DNA of 64,000 nt, from assembly GCF_900187225.1 (NCBI RefSeq), contig NZ_LT906436.1, positions 2,288,501 to 2,352,500 on the forward strand, in the 5' to 3' direction. Under the pieces are notes generated by a model. That model was not told where the DNA came from. It was given only the letters and a program-made list of their open reading frames with translations, and did no database searches. Shown piece by piece: positions 8,335 through 16,851 of the stretch. This DNA comes from Listeria monocytogenes. GTDB taxonomy: Bacteria; Bacillota; Bacilli; Lactobacillales; Listeriaceae. Each line of letters starts with the position of its first letter. Positions within the stretch are counted from its first letter, which is position 1. Both the position numbers and the translations under genes were made by a program.

Positions 8335-9333
8335 ATGGAAGGAATGTTTCTCATCACCCTCGTCATCGTACTTGCCGCGCTAGCATTTGACCTAATCAAC
8401 GGGTTTCATGATACAGCTAACGCAATTGCGACTAGTGTCTCTACAAAAGCCTTAAAACCACGACATGCGATTATCCTCGCTGCTGTAATGAACTTTGTGG
8501 GTGCTATATCATTCACAGGGGTTGCTAAAACAATTACAAAAGACATTGTTAACCCATTTGACTTAGATCACGGGGAACTTGTTATTTTAGCAGCATTACT
8601 TTCAGCTATTGCTTGGAATTTAATCACTTGGTATTTCGGAATTCCTAGTAGTTCCTCTCATGCCTTGATTGGTTCCATCGCCGGTGCAGCAATTGCATCA
8701 GCTGGATTTGCAGCAATTGAATACAGCGGATTTACTAAAATCATCATTGGTTTATTAGTATCCCCTGTACTTGCTTTCGTAGTCGGTTACACGATATATT
8801 CACTCTTCAAGGTTTTCTTGAAGAACTTAAACTTAGCCACGACCAATCGGCGCTTCCGGATGATTCAAGTCGGAACTGCCGCGCTACAATCTTACACACA
8901 CGGAACCAATGATGCCCAAAAATCAATGGGGATTATCACAATGGCATTAATTGCTAGTGGTTTCCAAACAACGGATGATGTGCAATTATGGGTTCAAGTA
9001 TCCTGTGCGATTGCTATGGCGATTGGTACGAGTATTGGTGGTTGGAAAATCATCAAAACTGTCGGTGGTAAAATCATGAAAATCAAACCAGTTAATGGTG
9101 TAGCAGCTGATTTAAGTTCCGTTATCATTATTTTTGGTGCCACTTTCATTCATTTACCAGTTAGTACAACACACGTAATCAGCTCTTCTATCCTAGGTGT
9201 TGGAACAGCTCACCGTGTTAAAGGTGTCAAATGGGATACTGCTCAGCGCATGATTATTACATGGGTTATCACACTTCCTATTTCCGCAACGATTGCAGCA
9301 CTTATCTTCTATGTGCTAAGATTCATTCTTTAA
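8335..9333 (+). CDS. pit: Pit-type inorganic phosphate transporter
   Basis: A 332-residue PiT-family permease with about ten membrane helices. Both family repeats are visible: GFHDTANAIATSVSTKAL near the N-terminus and SYTHGTNDAQKSMGIITMAL in the second half, the paired phosphate-binding signatures. It transports metal-phosphate complexes or phosphate with protons. It is co-transcribed with the PhoU-like gene and followed by a terminator. It corresponds to lmo2249. Confidence 0.93.
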   Translation: MEGMFLITLVIVLAALAFDLINGFHDTANAIATSVSTKALKPRHAIILAAVMNFVGAISFTGVAKTITKDIVNPFDLDHGELVILAALLSAIAWNLITWYFGIPSSSSHALIGSIAGAAIASAGFAAIEYSGFTKIIIGLLVSPVLAFVVGYTIYSLFKVFLKNLNLATTNRRFRMIQVGTAALQSYTHGTNDAQKSMGIITMALIASGFQTTDDVQLWVQVSCAIAMAIGTSIGGWKIIKTVGGKIMKIKPVNGVAADLSSVIIIFGATFIHLPVSTTHVISSSILGVGTAHRVKGVKWDTAQRMIITWVITLPISATIAALIFYVLRFIL

Positions 9334-9341
9334 TAACTGTT

Positions 9342-9369
9342 AGAGCCTTGCTTATGCGGGGCTCTTTTT
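9342..9369 (+). terminator. Intrinsic terminator of phoU-pit
   Basis: AGAGCCTTGC-TTAT-GCGGGGCTCT forms a 10-bp stem with two G-T pairs, followed by TTTTT. Confidence 0.9.
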
Positions 9370-9431
9370 ATACATATTTTTGAATAAAATGAATAAATAT
9401 TAGTATAAAGCAAGATTATTTTAAAAACATA

Positions 9432-9460
9432 TTGCATATTTAATCATTTTGATGTATTAT
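9432..9460 (+). promoter_or_regulatory. Sigma-A-type promoter of the amino-acid transporter operon
   Basis: TTGCAT at 9432-9437 and TATTAT at 9455-9460 are separated by 17 bases, about 65 bases ahead of the coding start. A second -10 possibility, TATAAT at 9458-9463, overlaps it. Confidence 0.6.
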
Positions 9461-9525
9461 AATAAGCATCGATAATAACGATTCATTGATTATAAATTAC
9501 TCAAATACTAAAGGGAGTTGTACTT

Positions 9526-10986
9526 ATGCAGAAGCATTTATTACAAAAGTTTGCAGCAATTTTACTTGTTTTTATAGTTGTATTTTCTGGCTTCACATCC
9601 GTGTTCGCCGCTGATACTGAAGATCAAACTTTAGCTAAGATTCAAGAAAAAGGCGTTTTGACGGTTGGCCTTTCCGCTGACTATCCACCGTATGAATTTC
9701 ATCAAACAATCGACGGTAAAGATAAAGTCGTTGGTTTTGACGTAAGTATTGCGGAAAAAATTGCCAAAGATTTAGATGTTAAATTAGATATTAAAGAAAT
9801 GAACTTTGATAGCTTACTTGGTTCACTAAAAACCGGCAAAATTGATATGATTATTTCGGGGATGTCCCCGACGCCCGAACGCCAAAAAGAAGTAGATTTC
9901 TCAGATCCATACATGTTCGTTCAGCAACGCGTTGTGATTAGAAAAACGGATAAAGATAAATTTACAAGCGTGAATGATTTTAGCGGCGTAAAAGTTGGTG
10001 CCCAAAAACAAACGACACAAGAAGAATTAGCTCAAAACGAACTAGTTGGTTCAGAAGTAGTTTCCCTTCAAAAAGTACCGGACCTTATTCTTAACCTTAA
10101 AAGCAACAAAGTAGATGCCGTTGTTTTAGAAGGCCCTGTTGCTGAAGCATATATTAGTCAAGATAAGACACTCGCTATGGCGGATATCAAATTTGCTAAT
10201 GGTAGCAAAGAAACAGCCATCGCAATGCCGAAAGGTTCCACTGCTTTACAAGAAAAAGTCAACGCCTCTATTAAAGATATACAAGATACCGGCTTACTAA
10301 AAGAATATCAAAAAGAAGCTAACAAACTAATGTTCCAAGATGGTAGCTTTTACGAAAAATATGGTAATTACTTTGTCACTGGTACATTAATCACCATTGC
10401 CCTTGCCGCTATCGGCGTATTATGTGGCGCCATTCTCGGCTCATTACTAGCCCTCATGAAATTGGCGAAAACAAGATGGTTACGCTGGCCAGCAGCATGT
10501 TATATTGAATTTGTCCGTGGTACGCCACTTCTTATTCAAATTTTCATCGTCTTTTTCGGAACACAAATTATCGGTATGGACGTATCCGCCTTTGTTTCCG
10601 GTTGTATCGCCCTATCGCTAAACAGTGCTGCTTACGTTGCTGAAATTATCCGCGCAGGTATTTCTGCTGTCAACAAAGGTCAAATGGAAGCAGCTCGTTC
10701 CCTTGGTATGACACAAGGAGCTAGCATGCGTTACATCATCTTACCGCAAGCCGTGAAAAATATTCTTCCTGCACTTGGTAATGAATTCGTTACTGTTATT
10801 AAAGAATCTTCCATCGTATCCGTTATCGGTGTAACAGAGCTAATGTTTATGACTGGCGTAGTCCAAGGCGCAAGCTTCAAGCCATTTATTCCGCTAATCA
10901 TTACATCGTTAATTTACTTTGTACTAACATTTAGCCTGTCGAGACTACTAGGTGTTGCTGAAAGGAGAATGAGAACAAGTGATTAA
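9526..10986 (+). CDS. Amino-acid ABC transporter, fused substrate-binding protein and permease (ArpJ-like)
   Basis: One 486-residue chain joins two normally separate subunits. Residues 1-30 are a signal or anchor segment ([19 protein letters not shown]). About 35-270 form a polar amino-acid binding domain ([52 protein letters not shown]). About 285-480 form a HisM/GlnP-type permease with [14 protein letters not shown] and the EAA loop [21 protein letters not shown]. Such fusions are known for glutamine/arginine uptake in Firmicutes. The 3' end overlaps the ATPase gene by eight bases. It matches lmo2250, arpJ in L. monocytogenes. Specificity is inferred only at the level of polar amino acids, possibly arginine. 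Confidence 0.9.
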   Translation: MQKHLLQKFAAILLVFIVVFSGFTSVFAADTEDQTLAKIQEKGVLTVGLSADYPPYEFHQTIDGKDKVVGFDVSIAEKIAKDLDVKLDIKEMNFDSLLGSLKTGKIDMIISGMSPTPERQKEVDFSDPYMFVQQRVVIRKTDKDKFTSVNDFSGVKVGAQKQTTQEELAQNELVGSEVVSLQKVPDLILNLKSNKVDAVVLEGPVAEAYISQDKTLAMADIKFANGSKETAIAMPKGSTALQEKVNASIKDIQDTGLLKEYQKEANKLMFQDGSFYEKYGNYFVTGTLITIALAAIGVLCGAILGSLLALMKLAKTRWLRWPAACYIEFVRGTPLLIQIFIVFFGTQIIGMDVSAFVSGCIALSLNSAAYVAEIIRAGISAVNKGQMEAARSLGMTQGASMRYIILPQAVKNILPALGNEFVTVIKESSIVSVIGVTELMFMTGVVQGASFKPFIPLIITSLIYFVLTFSLSRLLGVAERRMRTSD

Positions 10987-11704
10987 TATTAAAAATTTAC
11001 ACAAACATTTTGGCAAATTAGAAGTCTTAAAAGGTATTGACCTTGAAATCGCATCTGGAGAAGTGGTCGTAGTTATCGGCCCTTCCGGAAGTGGAAAAAG
11101 TACTTTCTTACGTTGCCTGAACTTATTAGAACAACCAACAACTGGTACGATTCTTTTCGAAAACAAAGACCTAATGGCGAAACAAACCAACGTCAACGAA
11201 CTTCGTCAAAAAATGGGCATGGTTTTCCAAAACTTCAACTTGTTTCCACATAAAAACGTTCTTGAAAACCTAATGTTAGCGCCTATGAAAGTGAAAAATG
11301 AAGATAGTGCAGCTGCGAAAAAACACGCCCTTTCTCTCCTTGAAAAAGTCGGTCTAGCTGATAAAGCAACTAGCTATCCTTCCCAACTTTCTGGTGGACA
11401 ACAACAACGGGTAGCCATTGCCCGAGCACTCGCAATGAATCCTGATGTAATGCTATTCGATGAACCAACTTCCGCACTCGACCCCGAAATGGTTGGTGAA
11501 GTATTAAGTGTTATGAAGTCACTTGCTAAAGAAGGTATGACAATGGTTGTCGTAACGCACGAAATGGGGTTCGCAAGAGAAGTTGCCGACCGTGTTGTCT
11601 TCATGGATGCTGGCGTGATTCAAGAACAAGGCACTCCCGAAGAAGTATTCGGAAACCCGCAAAACGATCGTACAAAAGACTTTTTAGGAAAAGTTTTAGC
11701 ATAA
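10979..11704 (+). CDS. Polar amino-acid ABC transporter ATPase (GlnQ/ArtM type)
   Basis: The 241-residue ATPase shows Walker [11 protein letters not shown]-loop [12 protein letters not shown], signature LSGGQQQR, Walker [13 protein letters not shown] and switch His in [10 protein letters not shown]. It starts with GTG inside the end of the transporter gene, with AAAGGAGA about ten bases ahead. It energises the fused binding protein-permease. It is followed by a weak terminator and then an aminotransferase gene, so imported amino acids may be transaminated by the neighbour. It corresponds to lmo2251. Confidence 0.93.
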   Translation: MINIKNLHKHFGKLEVLKGIDLEIASGEVVVVIGPSGSGKSTFLRCLNLLEQPTTGTILFENKDLMAKQTNVNELRQKMGMVFQNFNLFPHKNVLENLMLAPMKVKNEDSAAAKKHALSLLEKVGLADKATSYPSQLSGGQQQRVAIARALAMNPDVMLFDEPTSALDPEMVGEVLSVMKSLAKEGMTMVVVTHEMGFAREVADRVVFMDAGVIQEQGTPEEVFGNPQNDRTKDFLGKVLA

Positions 11705-11713
11705 ACAAAGATT

Positions 11714-11743
11714 ACGTCTTGCCTATTTTAGGCGAGGCGTTTA
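11714..11743 (+). terminator. Probable attenuated terminator
   Basis: ACGTCTTGCCT and AGGCGAGGCGT pair over 11 bp, but only TTTAT follows. Read-through into the aminotransferase gene is plausible. Confidence 0.55.
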
Positions 11744-11776
11744 TCTGCACTTATAGAAAAAAGGAGCTAATTATAC

Positions 11777-12928
11777 ATGATGAATCACTCAAAGATTGCT
11801 AAAAAACATCAACAAATGCCTGTGAACATTCTCGCTGATATTGGCACACTTGCAAAAACAATGCCTGATATTCTCGATTTATCCATCGGTGATCCTGATT
11901 TAATTACGGATGAATCGATTATTAATGCTGCTTTTGAAGACGTTCGTGCTGGTCATACAAAATATACCGAATCCGGTGGCGACGTGGAACTCATTGATGC
12001 TATTCGTGGTTATTTTAGCCGTAATTACGATCTTTCTTTTGAACGTAGCCAAATCCGTGCAACAGTCGGCGCGCTTCATGGTATGTATTTAACTTTGCAA
12101 ACCATTCTTGACGACGGCGATGAAGTTATTATTCATGAACCTTACTTCTCGCCTTATAAAGATCAAGTATTGAATTCTGGTGGTACACCAATCATTATTC
12201 CAACCTACGAAAAAGATGATTTTGCGATTAATGTTGATATTTTAGAAGCAGCCATTACTGATAAAACAAAAGCTTTAATTTTAAATTCACCTAATAATCC
12301 CACCGGTGCTGTTTTTTCACCAGAAACCTTTGAAAAAATTGCTAATCTAGCGAAAAAATATGATTTCTTTATTTTATCGGATGAAGTATATGATGGTTTT
12401 AGTTTTTATGAAGACTTCGTACCAATGGCCAAATTCGCACCGGACCATACGATTACATTCGGTAGTATGTCTAAAAACTTCGCAATGACCGGTTGGCGTT
12501 TAGGATATATGATTGCTCCGACTTATTTAAACGAAGCTGCGAAGATTATTAATGAAGGAATTACTTATTCAGCTCCTACACCGTCTCAAAGAGCTGCTAT
12601 TTACGCGTTAAATCATTCTGAGACACTAATTCCTTTAGTAGCAGAAACCTTCCAAAAACGCCTAGAATACATCGCAAAACGGGTCGAAAAAATTCCATAT
12701 CTTTCTTTACATCCACTTAAAGGTTCGATTTACGCCTTTATCAACATTTCTAAAACAAACATGGATTCCGTTTCATTTACAGAATATGTGTTAAAAGAAA
12801 CGCAAGTCCTCGTAATTCCTGGGCTAGCTTTTGGTGAATCTGGTGATAATTATGTTCGCCTAGCTGCAACCCAAGACATCAGCGTGCTAGAAGAAGCGTT
12901 CAATCGCCTAGCCAAATTAACATTTTAA
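11777..12928 (+). CDS. PLP-dependent class I/II aminotransferase
   Basis: A 383-residue fold-type I aminotransferase. The Schiff-base lysine lies in FGSMSKNFAMTGWRLGYM, the PLP-ring partner aspartate/tyrosine in ILSDEVYDGF, and the substrate-carboxylate arginine in YVRLAATQD. NSPNNPTGAVF is the family's asparagine motif. It resembles aspartate/aromatic aminotransferases; the donor and acceptor cannot be assigned from sequence. AAAAAGGAG precedes two adjacent ATG codons. Its position just behind an amino-acid ABC transporter suggests use of the imported substrate. It corresponds to lmo2252. Confidence 0.9.
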   Translation: MMNHSKIAKKHQQMPVNILADIGTLAKTMPDILDLSIGDPDLITDESIINAAFEDVRAGHTKYTESGGDVELIDAIRGYFSRNYDLSFERSQIRATVGALHGMYLTLQTILDDGDEVIIHEPYFSPYKDQVLNSGGTPIIIPTYEKDDFAINVDILEAAITDKTKALILNSPNNPTGAVFSPETFEKIANLAKKYDFFILSDEVYDGFSFYEDFVPMAKFAPDHTITFGSMSKNFAMTGWRLGYMIAPTYLNEAAKIINEGITYSAPTPSQRAAIYALNHSETLIPLVAETFQKRLEYIAKRVEKIPYLSLHPLKGSIYAFINISKTNMDSVSFTEYVLKETQVLVIPGLAFGESGDNYVRLAATQDISVLEEAFNRLAKLTF

Positions 12929-12934
12929 TCAAAA

Positions 12935-12976
12935 GAGCAAACTCGCTTCATAGGCAAGTTTGCTCTTTTTTTATTT
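12935..12976. terminator. Bidirectional intrinsic terminator
   Basis: AGAGCAAACT and AGTTTGCTCT form a perfect 10-bp stem followed by seven T on the plus strand, and by TTTT on the minus strand. It ends the aminotransferase and the convergent HAD gene. Confidence 0.92.
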
Positions 12977-13600
12977 TAAATTGATTTCTGCAAAAGAAGA
13001 AACAACCGTCGCCTCTTTTGGAAAAGTGATGTTTTTTGTAGCTTCATTCGGTACGATATACACTTTTAACCCAGCCTGCATTGCTGACAGCGCACCATTT
13101 TTGGAATCTTCTATCGCAACGGCTTCTTCTGGTTTAACCCCAAGTGCTTCCACTGCTTGTAAGTAAAGTGCCGGATGTGGCTTAATTTCATCCACATGGT
13201 CTGCCGTTTGTATTGTCTCAAAATCAGCTAAAATACCCAGACGATTCAGCGTAGGCTCAATCCAGTCAAATCCCGAACTTGTTGCAAGACCTATTTTGTA
13301 ATCATTCGCTTTTACTTGTTCAAAAAACTCTTTAAAACCATCACGAAAGCCAAGTGATTGTTGACCAAGATGACAAGCTTCTGCCACAGTAGTTAAAAAT
13401 GCTTCCTTATCAAAAGCCCCGTTCGTTGCTTCCATCATATAGCGAATAATTGGTTCTTCACTTGTCCCGATAATTTGTTGATAAACTTCATCTGGCAAAT
13501 CAATACCGTACGTCTCTTTCAAATAGTTCATTGTCTCCGTATACCATAAATTTTCCGTATCAAGCATAGTTCCATCAAAATCAAAAACAACCGCCTTCAC
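12971..13600 (-). CDS. HAD-superfamily phosphatase, beta-phosphoglucomutase-like
   Basis: A 209-residue subfamily I HAD protein. Motif I is VVFDFDGTMLDTE, with the nucleophile and acid/base aspartates; motif II is GLATSS; motif III-IV is IKPHPALYLQAVEALGVKPEEAVAIEDSKNGALSA (in part). The cap domain lies between motifs I and II. Relatives are phosphatases or phosphoglucomutases of sugar phosphates. GTG at 13600 was chosen because AGGAGG lies six bases before it, while the ATG at 13606 directly abuts that site. It corresponds to lmo2253. Confidence 0.85.
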   Translation of the reverse strand: MKAVVFDFDGTMLDTENLWYTETMNYLKETYGIDLPDEVYQQIIGTSEEPIIRYMMEATNGAFDKEAFLTTVAEACHLGQQSLGFRDGFKEFFEQVKANDYKIGLATSSGFDWIEPTLNRLGILADFETIQTADHVDEIKPHPALYLQAVEALGVKPEEAVAIEDSKNGALSAMQAGLKVYIVPNEATKNITFPKEATVVSSFAEINLK

Positions 13601-13686
13601 ATGCATCCTCCTAGTATAAGTGATGCTTTTATTGTAACATAGATAAACTATTTAAGAAATCTTCGAAAAAGGGTTGCTTTTTTAGT

Positions 13687-13732
13687 AAAAAACGAATAAT
13701 ATTGTATTTGTGGTTTTTAATGTTCGTCATTT
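13687..13732 (+). promoter_or_regulatory. Candidate paired PurR box
   Basis: Two elements resemble the Bacillus PurBox in inverted orientation: AAAAAACGAATAAT at 13687-13700 and AATGTTCGTCATTT at 13719-13732, separated by 18 bases. Each has about two mismatches to AWWWCCGAACWWT. The pair stands 40 bases ahead of a purine permease gene, the type of gene PurR controls. Confidence 0.55.
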
Positions 13733-13772
13733 ACCATTAAGCATGATTTTAAAAAAGGAGTGAAACACACGC

Positions 13773-15065
13773 ATGTTTCAATTAAAGGCAAACGGTACAG
13801 ATGTTAAAACTGAAGTTATCTCTGGTTTTACTACATTCCTAACGATGGTATATATCGTAGTAGTTAACCCAGCAATTCTTTCCGCAGCAGGTGTTCCATT
13901 CAATACTGTATTCATGGCAACAATCATTTCAGCAGTTATCGGTACATTATGGATGGCGATTTTCGCTAACTATCCAATCGCGATTGCGCCAGGACTTGGT
14001 ATGAACGCTTACTTCGTTACAGTCGTTACAACACAAAAACTAGATTATTCGGTCGCATTCGCTGCGGTCTTTGTAGCAGGTATTATTTTCTTATTACTAT
14101 CTTTAACACCGCTTCGTGAAAAAATCATTGAAGCCATTCCACATAATTTAAAAGCCGGGATCACAGCTGGTATTGGTTTATTTATCGCTTTCCTTGGCTT
14201 CCGTATGACAGGTATTATCGTTTCTAATGATTCCAACTTAGTAGGTTTAGGTGACTTACATTCCAAAGAAGCTATTTTAGCTATTGTTGGGCTTTTAATC
14301 ACTTTAATCTTGCTTGCTTTAAACGTAAAAGGGGCATTATTCATTGGGATGATTGCTACTGGTATTATTGCTTTTATCACTGGTGAACTGAAATTTACAG
14401 ATGGTATCGTCAAACTTCCGCCAATGCCAGAATTTGTCTTTACTAATCCCATTCACGCTTTCGGTGATGTGATGAGTTACGGGCTCTATGCCGTCGTCTT
14501 GTCCTTCTTGCTCATAACGATTTTTGATACAACAGGAACAATGATTGGTGTCGCTAAAAAGGCTGGCTTGATGAAAGGCGAATCACTGCCAAATGCCAAA
14601 CAAGCTTTAATGGCTGATGCAGTTGCAACAAGTGTTGGTTCGATGTTTGGTACAACGCCAACAAGTGCTTATATCGAATCATCAGCTGGTGTTGCAACTG
14701 GTGGACGTACGGGGCTTACTACCCTTACAGTAGCTATCTTGTTCATGGTATCAGCATTCTTCGCACCACTTGTTGGTGCTGTCTCTGGAATTTCTGCTAT
14801 TACTGCACCAGCACTTATCGTTGTTGGTAGTATGATGATTGGTGCTGTTAAAGAAATCGACTGGGATACATTAGATGAAGCATTCCCTGCTTTCTTAGTT
14901 ATTCTAGCTATGCCACTTACTTCAAGCATCGCAATCGGCTTAGCATTCGGATTTATTTCTTACCCAGTATTAAAAGTATTCACTGGTAAATGGCGTGAAC
15001 TTAACTGGTTCCTAATCGTTATTGCCGTATTATTCTTCATTCTCGTAGCATTTTTACCACATTAA
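13773..15065 (+). CDS. Purine (hypoxanthine/guanine/adenine) permease, AzgA/PbuG type
   Basis: A 430-residue carrier with 12-14 predicted helices. The hallmarks of the AzgA-like branch of nucleobase transporters are present: the N-terminal EVISGFTTFLTMVYIVVVNP, APGLGMNAYF in helix 3 and TTPTSAYIESSAGVATGGRTGLT in the central region. Members take up hypoxanthine, guanine or adenine with protons. It is monocistronic, with PurBox-like elements upstream and a strong terminator downstream. It corresponds to lmo2254. The exact base transported cannot be told from sequence. Confidence 0.92.
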   Translation: MFQLKANGTDVKTEVISGFTTFLTMVYIVVVNPAILSAAGVPFNTVFMATIISAVIGTLWMAIFANYPIAIAPGLGMNAYFVTVVTTQKLDYSVAFAAVFVAGIIFLLLSLTPLREKIIEAIPHNLKAGITAGIGLFIAFLGFRMTGIIVSNDSNLVGLGDLHSKEAILAIVGLLITLILLALNVKGALFIGMIATGIIAFITGELKFTDGIVKLPPMPEFVFTNPIHAFGDVMSYGLYAVVLSFLLITIFDTTGTMIGVAKKAGLMKGESLPNAKQALMADAVATSVGSMFGTTPTSAYIESSAGVATGGRTGLTTLTVAILFMVSAFFAPLVGAVSGISAITAPALIVVGSMMIGAVKEIDWDTLDEAFPAFLVILAMPLTSSIAIGLAFGFISYPVLKVFTGKWRELNWFLIVIAVLFFILVAFLPH

Positions 15066-15073
15066 TAAATAGT

Positions 15074-15106
15074 AGCGCCTATCTGAATACAGGTAGGCGC
15101 TTTTTT
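15074..15106 (+). terminator. Intrinsic terminator
   Basis: AGCGCCTATCTG-AATA-CAGGTAGGCGCT is a 12-bp stem with one G-T pair, followed by TTTTTT. Confidence 0.95.
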
Positions 15107-15174
15107 ATTGGACAAAAACCCGCTCTTTTGCTATAAAGAAGAGAGAAACTAATTAGAAATGAGTTGAACTTGTC

Positions 15175-15441
15175 GTGTTTTTAAAATCACTGCTCGCCGG
15201 TGTCGCACTTGCTGTTGTTGTTTTTCTAGCAAGCTTTTTGATGCCTGACTACACCGTATCCACTTTATATTCCATTGTAACGACTATCATTGTCTTTGCA
15301 TCCATTATTCTATCCGCATTCGTATCCTTTGGTGGCCGTAGTGGAAACCCTAGTCGAAAAAGCCAATTACGCTGGAGTATCCTGCTTTTAGTTGCAGCAA
15401 TTCCTAGTTTTATCGGCTTTATCGTTACTTTTTACTTTTAA
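15175..15441 (+). CDS. Small membrane protein of unknown function
   Basis: An 88-residue protein with three predicted helices: 1-23, about 30-50 and 68-88. A polar basic loop (FGGRSGNPSRKSQLRW) sits between the last two. It looks like the small DUF3899-type membrane proteins of Firmicutes, but that assignment is from memory. The start GTG at 15175 has only a weak ribosome site (GAG at 15161-15163); no better start exists because the upstream ATG runs into a stop. A good terminator follows. It corresponds to lmo2255. Confidence 0.7.
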   Translation: MFLKSLLAGVALAVVVFLASFLMPDYTVSTLYSIVTTIIVFASIILSAFVSFGGRSGNPSRKSQLRWSILLLVAAIPSFIGFIVTFYF

Positions 15442-15448
15442 ACTAAAA

Positions 15449-15487
15449 AGAAGCATTCCCAAAATATGGAAATGCTTCTTTTTTTAA
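15449..15487. terminator. Bidirectional intrinsic terminator
   Basis: AAGAAGCATT and AATGCTTCTT, with CC/GG beyond one mismatch, form a stem with a T-run on the plus side and A-run on the left. It is shared by the small membrane protein gene and the convergent pfpI-like gene. Confidence 0.88.
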
Positions 15488-16005
15488 TCTTCTAAAGCGG
15501 AAATAAATGCTGGTAAATATTCTGGAAGGTCTGGTGGGCGACGACTTGAAATAATGTGACCGTCTGTTACAACAGGCTCGTTATGCCAAATAGCTCCCGC
15601 ATTCGTCATATCGTCTTTAATTCCCGGCGTACTTGTGACATTCACACCTTCTAAAATACCGGCCGAAACAAGTACCCATCCAGCATGGCAAATTTGTCCG
15701 ATTGGTTTTTTCGCCTTATCAAACGCACGAACCAAATTTAGTACGCTATCAAAACGGCGTAATTTGTCTGGGGACCAGCCACCTGGAACTAAAATCCCAT
15801 CATAATCTTCTGCGCGAACAGAATCAAAATCATAATCAGAAGTAACAGGGACTCCGTACTTACCGTGATAAATCTTTTTTGCTTCCTCTGCAACTAAATG
15901 CACAGAAGCTCCTGCCTCGCGTAATCTAAGCACTGGATACCAAAGTTCTAAATCCTCAAAGTCTTCACTTACAAGGGCAATAACTTTTTTACCTTTTAAA
16001 GTCAT
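15484..16005 (-). CDS. DJ-1/PfpI-family protein
   Basis: The 173-residue protein has the class I glutamine-amidotransferase-like fold. The nucleophile elbow is GQICHAGW with Cys106 and His107, and the conserved acidic residue is in DFEDLELWYP (about Glu16-Glu20). Relatives act as glyoxalase/deglycase or general-stress proteins (PfpI, YraA); they are often called proteases, but the activity is disputed. It begins with ATG after GAGGAG. The LhrA small RNA ends 80 bases upstream of it on the same strand. It corresponds to lmo2256. Confidence 0.9.
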   Translation of the reverse strand: MTLKGKKVIALVSEDFEDLELWYPVLRLREAGASVHLVAEEAKKIYHGKYGVPVTSDYDFDSVRAEDYDGILVPGGWSPDKLRRFDSVLNLVRAFDKAKKPIGQICHAGWVLVSAGILEGVNVTSTPGIKDDMTNAGAIWHNEPVVTDGHIISSRRPPDLPEYLPAFISALED

Positions 16006-16083
16006 ATAAATCTCCTCCTATCCTCTTCTACAGTATAACAATAACCAGATTGTTATTAAATTATTCCGCCTATAAAAGAAGAC

Positions 16084-16118
16084 AAAAAAAGACGCTCGAA
16101 ATAAACATTTCCAGCGTT
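16084..16118 (-). terminator. Intrinsic terminator of LhrA
   Basis: On the minus strand ACGCT-G-GAAAT, GTTT loop, ATTTC-G-AGCGT forms an 11-position stem with one G-G mismatch, followed by CTTTTTTT. Confidence 0.88.
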
Positions 16119-16352
16119 GCCATCATGTTCGGGCGCCTATGCATAACGGGATGAGGCATAGACATGAACTACACGGCCAATGAGATGAATGAAAACAAAT
16201 AATGATTTTGGTGTCTAAACAGATGTCTGACTAGTTGCCATTCTATTGGAAGATGGATACACCAAAAGTCATTATAACCATGATAGGGTCTTATCCCCAT
16301 GAAAATCACATTAGTAAAAATGAAACTTTCATCGAGGTAAAACTCTATCCTA
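16085..16352 (-). ncRNA. lhrA: LhrA, Hfq-binding small RNA
   Basis: LhrA is known in L. monocytogenes as a 268-nucleotide Hfq-dependent antisense RNA encoded between lmo2256 and lmo2257; it represses lmo0850 and chitinase chiA mRNA. The sequence here supports the same locus. A promoter (TTGCTT at 16381-16386 and TAAAAT at 16359-16364, 16-base spacing) predicts a start near 16352. A hairpin ACGCT-G-GGAAAT-type stem ends in a T-run at about 16085. The distance is 268 bases, matching the published length. The identification is by position and structure, not alignment. Confidence 0.8.
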
Positions 16353-16358
16353 TAACTT

Positions 16359-16386
16359 ATTTTACTATTGTTCTTGAAAAAAGCAA
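16359..16386 (-). promoter_or_regulatory. Promoter of LhrA
   Basis: On the minus strand, TTGCTT (-35) and TAAAAT (-10) are 16 bases apart, placing the start near 16352. Confidence 0.65.
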
Positions 16387-16509
16387 GTAAATAAATATAG
16401 ATTTTTTGTGACGAAGATAAGAAAGATGAGAATTGCCTCACTATTATTGTCGTTTTCTGTATAAAAATTACTATATTACAAATAAAAAGGAAACCATTAA
16501 AGGTCCCCT

Positions 16510-16701
16510 TCAACTAAAAATTTCTACAACCATCCAAGAAATAATAGCGACTAATGGAATTAAGACCCATACATTATGACCAAGTAAGCTAGAGCGAACA
16601 TCTGGTTTATCTTCGAGTAGTTGAATTCTATCGCGCAAGTCATGCACTTCAAGCTCGAGGTCCTGTACTTTATCTTCAAGTTCGTATAAACGTTCTTCCA
16701 T
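16510..16701 (-). CDS. Small coiled-coil membrane-anchored protein
   Basis: A 63-residue protein. Residues 1-32 form an acidic heptad-patterned coiled coil (MEERLYELEDKVQDLELEV, LRDRIQLLED), and residues 44-62 are a C-terminal membrane helix (VWVLIPLVAIISWMVVEIF). This suggests a tail-anchored oligomeric peptide at the cell membrane. A strong ribosome site GGAGGG precedes the ATG. I do not recognise a family beyond Listeria; it corresponds to lmo2258. It is divergent from the orphan EIIA gene. Confidence 0.8.
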   Translation of the reverse strand: MEERLYELEDKVQDLELEVHDLRDRIQLLEDKPDVRSSLLGHNVWVLIPLVAIISWMVVEIFS

Positions 16702-16789
16702 TTTAATCCCTCCACACCTTTTCTATTGCCTATTATACGCCAAGCACTATGAAATGCATCGTTCCATAGGCTGATTTATTGCTAATTTA

Positions 16790-16819
16790 TTGTCATACCG
16801 TTCAGGCATTTGCTACAAT
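16790..16819 (+). promoter_or_regulatory. Promoter of the orphan EIIA gene
   Basis: TTGTCA at 16790-16795 and TACAAT at 16814-16819 are separated by 18 bases, about 30 bases ahead of the start codon. Confidence 0.7.
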
Positions 16820-16851
16820 GAAAGAAAACTATCAACTGTTGGGGTGGAAAA

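Larger units (their letters stand above)
16006..16509. other. 504-base region without a credible protein gene; carries LhrA
   Basis: The only sizeable frame (16169-16513, minus) overlaps the LhrA RNA completely and has poor coding character. The region holds the LhrA promoter, RNA and terminator, plus the pfpI leader. I see nothing else in it. Confidence 0.7.

Noticed and set aside
13620..13772. Possible purine riboswitch ahead of the purine permease
   Set aside because: The conserved purine-riboswitch core (two kissing loops and junction) is not visible; PurBox-like elements explain the region better.
16169..16513. 114-codon minus-strand frame (lmo2257 equivalent)
   Set aside because: It covers the LhrA RNA entirely, has no credible ribosome site independent of the preceding gene and shows poor coding character, so I treat it as an artefact of the RNA gene.
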